9,245 bases of DNA from Candidatus Kuenenia stuttgartensis (lineage in GTDB: Bacteria > Bacteroidota > Bacteroidia > Chitinophagales > Chitinophagaceae): NCBI GenBank assembly GCA_943330835.2, contig CALQJH020000059.1, forward strand, positions 1 to 9,245. The letters are read 5' to 3'. The notes beneath the pieces are model-generated. The model worked only from the letters and a program-made list of their open reading frames with translations. It ran no database searches and was not told the origin of the DNA. This document shows, piece after piece, positions 1-4,799 of this stretch. Numbering within the stretch: the stretch's first letter is position 1; every line of letters starts with the position of its first letter. The position numbers were made by a program, and so were the translations under genes.

Positions 1-459
1 ACGTACGATCTGTTTTGATGGCTCGAAGTCTGCATCATATCTATAATCTAAAAGAGAAAAACCAATGCTTGGAATTCCTTCAATAGAAGCTTCCATTGCA
101 GCAGACATTGTTCCGCTATAAATTACATTTATGGAGTGATTGGCGCCATGGTTGATGCCACTCAAACATATATCTGGTTTACGATGCAAGATTTTGTCTA
201 CCGCTAATTTTACACAGTCTACAGGCGTTCCGCTGGTTTGCCAGGCTTCCACATCGCCGAAAATATTCATTTTATTCATGCGAAGGGGAGAGCCAATTGT
301 TATAGCATGCCCCATCCCACTTTGTGGTTTATCAGGAGCAACAACTACAACTTTCCCCAAGCCTTTAACAGCTTCCACTAAACTTCGGATACCCGGAGAC
401 GTGATATCGTCATCGTTAGTGATTAGAATTATGGGTTCAGACTTTTTGCTTTTTGCCAT
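1..459 (-). CDS. surE: 5'/3'-nucleotidase SurE, C-terminal part missing at the window edge
   Basis: SurE is a cytoplasmic, metal-dependent phosphatase that removes phosphate from nucleoside 5'/3'-monophosphates and was first linked to stationary-phase survival. The visible 153 residues hold the N-terminal Rossmann-like core: LITNDDD at 12-18, with the metal-binding aspartates D16 and D17; PDKPQSGMGHAIT at 42-54, with the active-site serine S47; TPVDCV at 78-83; and LSGINHGAN at 99-107, with metal ligand N103. The ATG at 459 is the natural start because the family begins a few residues before this core. It lies 4 nt after the stop of the upstream membrane-protein gene, so the two are probably co-transcribed. 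The frame is open to base 1 and roughly 100 residues would lie outside. Odd point: the residue after the Asp pair is Asp (D18), where the family almost always has Gly. Identity is very secure; full activity is less certain because of D18. Confidence 0.95.
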   Translation of the reverse strand, partial: MAKSKKSEPIILITNDDDITSPGIRSLVEAVKGLGKVVVVAPDKPQSGMGHAITIGSPLRMNKMNIFGDVEAWQTSGTPVDCVKLAVDKILHRKPDICLSGINHGANHSINVIYSGTMSAAMEASIEGIPSIGFSLLDYRYDADFEPSKQIVR

Positions 460-463
460 TGAA

Positions 464-928
464 TTAAAATTTAGGAAATAAACTTCTTTGAATACCATCT
501 GCACGGAAAGGCCATGGAATAGAAATAAGTATCAGAATTAATGCAATACCAAAGAAAATAACCATTTTTTTATGTTTGTTTTCATCAGTAGCTTTTTTAA
601 CCTTACTGTATCCTACATGAACTAATATCCAAGCCAAAATCATCATAGAGCCATGTTCAACGGTAAAAAAACGATCAATTGGATTTTTCATTACAGCGCC
701 CATTCCAGCTTTCATACTGTTGAACCAGCCATTGGAGAAAAATAAAATCAGGCCAATTAATAATTGCAAATCGCAGAAAATCATAAAAAATAAACTGCTT
801 TTTTTGTCATTTGAAGAAAAGGGTCTTTTGTTTAAAAGTCCTGTAGTACCATTGATAACAGCCCAAAAGCCAAAAAATAAAATCGACCATCTTATAATAC
901 TGTGTAATACTTGAATTGTTTGCATCAT
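464..928 (-). CDS. Small four-helix membrane protein, 'cytochrome B-like' family of Bacteroidota
   Basis: This is a 154-residue integral membrane protein of unknown function. Hydrophobic segments lie at about 8-28, 46-64, 93-107 and 121-137, with a basic Lys-rich linker at 109-121. Family-type motifs are LHSIIRW near the N-terminus, the patch LQLLIGLILFF (54-64), GAVMKNPIDRFFTVEH (77-92) and a final ISIPW before a polar tail. From memory, homologues of this shape in flavobacteria are labelled 'cytochrome B' or hypothetical; conserved H9, H92 and H104 could be haem ligands, but nothing here proves that. The open frame extends upstream to 988, but I choose the ATG pair at 923-928: the upstream extension is hydrophilic and unlike the family, and a good -7 element lies at 941-948, downstream of the longer start. 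It precedes surE by 4 nt. Confident that it is a gene, not of its function. Confidence 0.8.
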   Translation of the reverse strand: MMQTIQVLHSIIRWSILFFGFWAVINGTTGLLNKRPFSSNDKKSSLFFMIFCDLQLLIGLILFFSNGWFNSMKAGMGAVMKNPIDRFFTVEHGSMMILAWILVHVGYSKVKKATDENKHKKMVIFFGIALILILISIPWPFRADGIQRSLFPKF

Positions 929-940
929 ATAAATTTTCAA

Positions 941-948
941 CAAAAGTA
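941..948 (-). promoter_or_regulatory. Candidate -7 promoter element for the membrane protein-surE pair
   Basis: Read on the minus strand this is TACTTTTG, a full match to the Bacteroidota -7 consensus TAnnTTTG. It ends 12 nt before the ATG at 928, so transcription would begin a few bases before the start codon, giving the short leader common in this group. No convincing TTG -33 box is seen at the expected 19-21 nt spacing, so the call rests on the -7 element and its position. Confidence 0.4.
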
Positions 949-1016
949 ATTGAAAAGTTGTATAGTTTAAAGCTGTGAAGCATTGCAAACACGTATTTAG
1001 CAGATTGATTTTAATT

Positions 1017-1055
1017 TGACCAAAAAATCAATAATTACTGTATCAATTTTGGTCA
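1017..1055. repeat. Inverted repeat 1, 9-bp perfect arms
   Basis: TGACCAAAA at 1017-1025 is the exact reverse complement of TTTTGGTCA at 1047-1055, with a 21-nt AT-rich spacer. It sits in the divergent intergenic region and ends exactly where the second, longer inverted repeat begins. Neither strand has a U-tract after it, so it is not an intrinsic terminator. It could be a protein-binding site or a cruciform-forming element. Confidence 0.7.
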
Positions 1056-1095
1056 GCAAGAATTTATTTTTAATAAAATGAAAATAAATTCTTGC
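1056..1095. repeat. Inverted repeat 2, 15-bp perfect arms overlapping the -33 box
   Basis: GCAAGAATTTATTTT at 1056-1070 is the exact reverse complement of AAAATAAATTCTTGC at 1081-1095, around a 10-nt loop. The right arm contains the TTG (1092-1094) that I call the -33 box of the S24 regulator promoter. A terminator is unlikely: no U-run follows on either strand and no gene ends here. A perfect 15-bp match at a promoter suggests a regulator-binding or cruciform structure. Confidence 0.75.
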
Positions 1096-1120
1096 AAAAC
1101 TAAAAACTTTAGTATATTTG
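1092..1120 (+). promoter_or_regulatory. Bacteroidota-type promoter of the S24 regulator gene
   Basis: TTG at 1092-1094 and TATATTTG at 1113-1120 are separated by 18 nt, close to the Bacteroidota pattern (TTG, about 19 nt, TAnnTTTG). Initiation a few bases after 1120 would leave a leader of roughly 15-18 nt before the ATG at 1143. This is the best-formed promoter in the window. It is overlapped by inverted repeat 2 on the left and by operator-like half-sites on the right. Confidence 0.65.
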
Positions 1121-1137
1121 TACTAATCAAATTAGTT
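1109..1137. promoter_or_regulatory. Operator-like half-sites over the -7 element and start site of the S24 regulator gene
   Basis: TTAGTA (1109-1114) and TACTAA (1121-1126) form a perfect inverted repeat with a 6-nt spacer that spans the -7 element. ACTAAT (1122-1127) and ATTAGT (1131-1136) form a second perfect inverted repeat with spacer CAA over the predicted start site. Three phased copies of one half-site word at this place are what an autorepressed HTH-S24 gene would be expected to show. Binding by the encoded protein is inferred. Confidence 0.45.
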
Positions 1138-1142
1138 TAATC

Positions 1143-1901
1143 ATGTCAAAAGCAGGCTTAAATCTCAAATACCTCCGTAAATTAAGAGGTTGGACTCAGG
1201 AAGAATTTGCAATTAAATTAAACATTAAGCGATCGCTGATTGGGGCTTATGAAGAAGAAAGAGCCGATCCAAGAATTGATGTATTGGAAATTATTGCGGA
1301 TATGTTTAAGCTTTCTCTCGATGAATTATTGCTTAAAGATTTATCAAACTCGATCAACACAGGAAGCTATCTTCAAAAAAGAAGAATGCAGAAAATGATG
1401 TCAGCAGAAAGAAACCTGATTCATTTTGTCCCTGTGAAGGCTGCAGCTGGCTATCTTACTAGTTATGCGGATAGCGAATTTATTGATGAGCTAAATACAT
1501 TTACGCTGCCAATGTTGTCCGGGGGGCATTATCGGGCATTCGAAATAATAGGAGATAGTATGTTACCTACACCAAGTGGTAGTATTATCGTGGGAGAAAA
1601 AATCGAATCATTGGAAGATACCAAAAATGGACAGGCCTATATTGTTGTTAGTAAAAATGAGGGGATAGTGTATAAACGAATAAATAGGAATAATAGGACG
1701 AAAAATAAAGTGACACTTGAAAGTGATAACCCTAATTACCAGCCTTATCAAATTAATACAGAAGATATTGTAGAATTATGGCAGGCACAAGTTGTTATTG
1801 GCAAAGTAGCTTCACAACAACGTTGGGATGTGAACTCTTTGGCGAATCTTGTAAATAATTTGCAAGACCAGGTAAGTACCTTGAATAAAAAAATGAATTG
1901 A
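1143..1901 (+). CDS. LexA/CI-like transcriptional regulator: XRE helix-turn-helix plus S24 autopeptidase
   Basis: This 252-residue protein has the two-part layout of phage CI and LexA repressors. Residues 7-62 are an XRE-type helix-turn-helix (LKYLRKLRGWTQEEFAIKL, then SLIGAYEEERADPRIDVL, with a LSLDELL end). Residues about 94-225 are an S24 peptidase domain: cleavage-site motif KAAAG with the Ala102-Gly103 bond, nucleophile S139 in EIIGDSMLPTPSG, and general-base lysine K178 in GIVYKRI. The Ser-Lys spacing of 39 is close to LexA's, so self-cleavage, with RecA-ssDNA as the usual trigger, is plausible. The tail at 231-252 has heptad-like leucines/valines and may be a short coiled coil. The ATG at 1143 lies just behind a strong -7 element and operator-like repeats, pointing to autoregulation. 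ssb follows 422 nt downstream. It could be a prophage-derived or stress repressor; canonical lexA is unlikely because the N-terminal domain is XRE type. Confidence 0.92.
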   Translation: MSKAGLNLKYLRKLRGWTQEEFAIKLNIKRSLIGAYEEERADPRIDVLEIIADMFKLSLDELLLKDLSNSINTGSYLQKRRMQKMMSAERNLIHFVPVKAAAGYLTSYADSEFIDELNTFTLPMLSGGHYRAFEIIGDSMLPTPSGSIIVGEKIESLEDTKNGQAYIVVSKNEGIVYKRINRNNRTKNKVTLESDNPNYQPYQINTEDIVELWQAQVVIGKVASQQRWDVNSLANLVNNLQDQVSTLNKKMN

Positions 1902-1912
1902 TCTGGAAATGA

Positions 1913-2076
1913 GATGTCGAGAAAAGATGTCGAGAAAAGATGTCGAGAAAAGATGTCGAGAAAAGATGTCGAGAAAAGATGTCGAGAAAAGATGAAGAGA
2001 AAAGATGAAGAGAAAAGATGAAGAGAAAAGATGAAGAGAAAAGATGAAGAGAAAAGATGAAGAGAAAAGATGAAGA
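1913..2076 (+). repeat. 13-nt tandem repeat (minisatellite) in two homogeneous blocks
   Basis: Six perfect copies of GATGTCGAGAAAA (1913-1990) are followed without a break by six perfect copies of GATGAAGAGAAAA (1991-2068) and a partial copy (2069-2076). The units differ only at positions 5-6 (TC versus AA), and variants are not mixed. The array begins 11 nt after the stop of the regulator gene, so it would lie in that gene's 3' UTR. The unit is not a multiple of three and the second block carries TGA in all plus-strand frames, so it is not protein-coding on that strand. No spacers are present, which excludes a CRISPR array. Confidence 0.95.
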
Positions 2077-2323
2077 TATTTTAAGATGATATGGGAATAA
2101 GAGGATAATCAGAATTACAGAGTTTTAATTATTCCATAATTGTCAAATTTACACATCAATAAAGCTTCAAATTAATTAACCCTTCAATTCATCAAATCAC
2201 CAAATTAATATTGTTCATTTGTTGTGCAAAAATGTTTCAATACTAACTATACTAAGAATTAATATTATGATAACTTTAAAAAAATATTTTCAGATACATC
2301 GATAACAATTAAAAAACACAGTT
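2077..2323. other. AT-rich intergenic stretch before ssb with low-complexity words and half-sites
   Basis: No open reading frame of note. CAAATTAAT occurs at 2168-2176 and 2201-2209, within a run of CAAAT/TCAAT words of the kind common between genes in flavobacteria. TACTAA occurs at 2241-2246 and 2250-2255, the word found at the regulator promoter, and a one-mismatch inverted partner, TTAATA, is at 2259-2264. A weak -7 candidate is TAACTTTA (2271-2278), one base off consensus and without a clear -33 box. The ssb promoter must lie here or upstream, but I cannot place it with confidence. Confidence 0.5.
2241..2264. promoter_or_regulatory. Possible regulator half-sites upstream of ssb
   Basis: TACTAA is present twice, at 2241-2246 and 2250-2255 (9-nt step), followed after three bases by TTAATA, a one-mismatch inverted copy. 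The same word forms the inverted repeats at the S24 regulator promoter. In DNA this AT-rich a six-base word occurs often by chance, so this is a suggestive match only. Confidence 0.25.
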
Positions 2324-2755
2324 ATGATTAAATTACAGATCATCGGGAATTTAGGAAAAGATTGCATTGTCAAAGAAGTGAATGGCAAAAATGTAATCAA
2401 TTTTAGTGTGGCGCATACGGAACGCTACAAAGACAGTCAAGGGAATCAAAAAGACAGGACTACTTGGGTAGAATGCGCTTATTGGACAGACAGAACTGCT
2501 GTTGCTCAGTACCTTACTAAAGGAAGAACCGTTTACGCAGAAGGTTCTCCAGAAGCAGATGCTTATACCAATAAAGAAGGTGTTGCCGCTGCAACATTGA
2601 GAATGCGCGTTCAAAATGTTCAGTTACTAGGAACTAATAGTAATGAAACTAATAGTTCTAATCAAGGAATGGTAGGCAACCCGGAATCTACATCAACTCC
2701 AATGGCTAAAACAGATACACCTGTTACTTCAGGCATAGATGATTTGCCGTTTTAA
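2324..2755 (+). CDS. ssb: Single-stranded DNA-binding protein (SSB)
   Basis: SSB coats single-stranded DNA during replication, recombination and repair and recruits partner proteins through its C-terminal tip. The 143-residue protein has an OB-fold at about 1-104, with the strand-1 start MIKLQIIGNLGKD, base-stacking aromatics in RTTWVECAYW (W48, W54), and GRTVYAEGSPEADAYTNKEG (67-86). A flexible Ser/Asn/Thr-rich linker (104-136) leads to the acidic tip GIDDLPF (137-143), which matches the canonical DDxPF end, so the partner-docking site is intact. The start fits the family exactly and no Shine-Dalgarno is present, as usual here. It is monocistronic, with a terminator right behind it. At 143 residues with a short linker it may be the chromosome's main SSB or an accessory copy; the window cannot tell. 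The S24 regulator upstream hints at damage-linked control, which is inferred. Confidence 0.95.
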   Translation: MIKLQIIGNLGKDCIVKEVNGKNVINFSVAHTERYKDSQGNQKDRTTWVECAYWTDRTAVAQYLTKGRTVYAEGSPEADAYTNKEGVAAATLRMRVQNVQLLGTNSNETNSSNQGMVGNPESTSTPMAKTDTPVTSGIDDLPF

Positions 2756-2776
2756 GACTATTCATTTTTTTAAGAT

Positions 2777-2803
2777 AGCCCACGACTTAGATCGTGGGTT
2801 TTC
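2777..2803 (+). terminator. Intrinsic terminator of ssb
   Basis: CCCACGA (2779-2785) and TCGTGGG (2792-2798) form a GC-rich 7-bp stem with a 6-nt loop, extendable by a G-U and an A-U pair, followed by TTTTCT. It lies 21 nt after the ssb stop codon. Confidence 0.85.
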
Positions 2804-3094
2804 TATGTCACACGCTTTTCTGATTTGTTTTTAAGATTGTCAAGACTAATCATTTGGGATTTTTTATTTTTTGAATAGGTATAAATTAATCCTGGGTTTT
2901 GTAATTGAAATAGTGGTTATAGGCAATAAATGCGAGTGTTTCAGCCGATTTTTTGATCGAAAAAATAGTGAACCATGGTGAGATTAAAAAATCAAGCAAC
3001 GGCTTGTCTTTGTAGCATTTTTTTCTAGTAATAGGGTTGGTTTAGCCTGCAAAATCTGGATTAAATTAATTTCTGCTAAATCCTTCTAAAATAA
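2804..3094. other. Intergenic stretch without a recognisable gene
   Basis: About 290 nt between the ssb and permease terminators. No open frame with family-like content is seen on either strand. Weak structures are ATTTTTT/AAAAAAT around GATCG near 2950-2970 and a 5-bp hairpin CAAGC-AACG-GCTTG at about 2994-3007. No promoter-terminator pair suggests a small RNA, and no transposase remnant is visible. Confidence 0.6.
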
Positions 3095-3131
3095 AAAGAG
3101 CTTATTTCAAACTATATGAAATAAGCTCTTT
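3095..3131 (-). terminator. Intrinsic terminator of the amino acid permease gene
   Basis: A perfect 15-bp stem: AAAGAGCTTATTTCA at 3095-3109 pairs with its reverse complement at 3117-3131 around a 7-nt loop. Read on the minus strand it is followed by TTTTATTTT, giving a U-rich tail, and it starts 21 nt after the permease stop codon. No U-tract follows on the plus strand, so it appears to act one way. Confidence 0.9.
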
Positions 3132-3152
3132 CCTGTCAAAATATTATTGATG

Positions 3153-4640
3153 TTAATCTTTGTCCTTCAAGTGGCTCTTCTTTTTGCTATATCCAAAGTA
3201 TACAATCATTCCAACGGCCAACCAGAGAAATAATCTTAACCAATTTGTCCAGCCTAATCCAAATATCATTGCAGCACATACAATAATACCTAAAATTGGA
3301 ACTAATGGAACTAATGGTGTTTTGAATTGCCTTGGTAAATCAGGATTAGTTTTTCTTAAAATAATAACAGCAGCACAAACTAATATGAATGCAAACAGCG
3401 TTCCGATACTAGTCATATCGCCTACAATGTCTCCAGGAACAAAAGCAGCAAATGCCCCAACAAGAATCAATATGATTAAATTGGCTTTGTAAGGTGTTTT
3501 ATATTTAGGATGAACTTCACTGAAAACAGCAGGTAATAAACCATCTTTACTCATTGAATAAAAAACACGGCTTTGTCCAAGAAGCATTACTAATATTACA
3601 GAGGAGAATCCTGCAAGAATGGCGATGGTAACTAATTTTCCTAGCCACGCATATCCGGGCATGAATTTATTTATAGCAGCAACCACAGAAGCTTCTTTTC
3701 CGTCAGTTCTGAAAAATTCAACTGGTGCCATTCCTGTAAGAACGTGTGCAAACAATATGTATAAAACAGTACAAACTGCCAATGATCCAAGTATACCAAT
3801 TGGCATTGCTTTTTTAGGATTTTTAGTTTCCTGTGCAGCAGTACTCACTGCATCAAATCCAATGAAAGCAAAAAACACCACACCTGCAGCTCCAAGAATT
3901 CCCATGATGCCTCCAAAATGATGATCAATACCTTGAGTGTCTGTATAAATTGAGGGTTCAGGAATGTAAGGAATATGATTATTGCTATTAATAAATCCCC
4001 ATCCTAAAATGATAATGAGTATTACAATAGAAACTTTTGTTATTACGATTAAGCCGTTTACAAAAGCAGATTCTTGTGTGCCTTTAATAAGTAGTAAACT
4101 TAAAGCAGTTACAATTCCTAAGGCAGGAATATTCATGATACCAGAATGAATGATTCCAGAAGCATCCGCAATGGAATGCTCAAAAGGGGAATGGCACCAT
4201 TCATAAGCAATCGGTTTCCAATGTAATACATGAACCAATAAATTATTTAGATACTCACTCCAAGCAATACCAACAGTGGCAGCACCTACAGCATATTCCA
4301 AAATTAAATCCCAGCCAATGATCCATGCTAAAAACTCCCCCATGGTTGCATAAGTATAAGTGTATGCGCTTCCTGATATAGGAATGGAAGAAGATAACTC
4401 AGCATAACAAAGACCAGCCAAAGCACAGCCAATGGCAGCAACAATAAAGCCCAATGTTACAGATGGTCCAGCATTTTGAGCAGCCGCAGCAGCTGTTCTT
4501 ACGAATAATCCTGCTCCAATAATTGCGCCTATGCCAAGCGCTACAAGTGATCCTGAACTTAGTGTTCGTTTCAGTCCTTTTTCTGAATCACCTGCTTCTT
4601 CCATCAGTAAATGCATAGGTTTTTTTGTAAATAATCCCAT
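3153..4640 (-). CDS. APC-superfamily amino acid permease (cationic amino acid transporter-like)
   Basis: This is a 495-residue inner-membrane transporter with about 12 predicted helices and LeuT-fold inverted-repeat symmetry, expected to import amino acids, probably with protons. The first helix has the unwound substrate motif GIGAIIGAGLFVRTA (36-50). GFDAVSTAAQETKNPKKAMP (261-280) covers helix 6 and the following loop and is typical of the CAT/ApcT/YfnA group. K202 in helix 5 (VITKVSIVI) matches the lysine that in ApcT takes the place of a sodium ion, which supports proton coupling. YSMSKDGLLP at 361-370 is a conserved loop. The ATG at 4640 gives the usual soluble N-terminus (KKPMHLLMEEAGDSEKGLKRTL). 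It is a single gene with its own terminator, divergent from the symporter across a 159-nt gap. Substrate is unknown; broad or cationic/branched amino acids are the likeliest. Confidence 0.93.
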   Translation of the reverse strand: MGLFTKKPMHLLMEEAGDSEKGLKRTLSSGSLVALGIGAIIGAGLFVRTAAAAAQNAGPSVTLGFIVAAIGCALAGLCYAELSSSIPISGSAYTYTYATMGEFLAWIIGWDLILEYAVGAATVGIAWSEYLNNLLVHVLHWKPIAYEWCHSPFEHSIADASGIIHSGIMNIPALGIVTALSLLLIKGTQESAFVNGLIVITKVSIVILIIILGWGFINSNNHIPYIPEPSIYTDTQGIDHHFGGIMGILGAAGVVFFAFIGFDAVSTAAQETKNPKKAMPIGILGSLAVCTVLYILFAHVLTGMAPVEFFRTDGKEASVVAAINKFMPGYAWLGKLVTIAILAGFSSVILVMLLGQSRVFYSMSKDGLLPAVFSEVHPKYKTPYKANLIILILVGAFAAFVPGDIVGDMTSIGTLFAFILVCAAVIILRKTNPDLPRQFKTPLVPLVPILGIIVCAAMIFGLGWTNWLRLFLWLAVGMIVYFGYSKKKSHLKDKD

Positions 4641-4733
4641 AGTTGTTGGTTTTTATTTGAATAAATAGAAATGAAAATAGTGAATTATATTTTTAAAATA
4701 CAAAATCATTTATCAACGTATGAGTATAACTAA

Positions 4734-4741
4734 TAAGTTTG
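4734..4741 (+). promoter_or_regulatory. Candidate -7 element for the symporter gene
   Basis: TAAGTTTG matches the Bacteroidota -7 consensus TAnnTTTG, 58 nt before the ATG at 4800. No clear TTG -33 box is present at the right spacing, so strength is uncertain. Transcription from here would give a leader of about 50 nt that includes the small palindrome at 4775-4792. Confidence 0.35.
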
Positions 4742-4774
4742 TTGCCAAGGGTGTTCATTCAACTTTTAATAATT

Positions 4775-4792
4775 ATATTGCAAAACCAATAT
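4775..4792. repeat. Small perfect palindrome just before the symporter start
   Basis: ATATTG (4775-4780) and CAATAT (4787-4792) form a 6-6-6 inverted repeat ending 7 nt before the ATG. It could be an operator or a leader hairpin; it is short and AT-rich enough to occur by chance. Confidence 0.35.
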
Positions 4793-4799
4793 TTTATTT

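Noticed and set aside
140..481. Plus-strand open frame of 113 codons
   Set aside because: It lies antisense to surE, whose conserved active-site motifs are on the minus strand.
929..988. Longer N-terminus of the membrane protein starting at 988
   Set aside because: It would begin upstream of the best -7 element and add 20 residues unlike the family; the ATG pair at 923-928 fits better.
1056..1095. Inverted repeat 2 as an intrinsic terminator
   Set aside because: No U-tract follows on either strand, the stem is AT-rich, and both neighbouring genes start here instead of ending.
1913..2076. Possible CRISPR array
   Set aside because: The units are 13 nt and directly adjoining, with no spacers, and no cas genes are nearby.
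2351..2614. Minus-strand open frame of 87 codons
   Set aside because: It is antisense to the OB-fold part of ssb and has no recognisable content.
2777..2803. Hairpin as the end of an IS200/IS605-type element
   Set aside because: GC-rich hairpins of this kind occur at such ends, but no transposase trace is nearby and its place right behind ssb with a following T-run is explained by termination.
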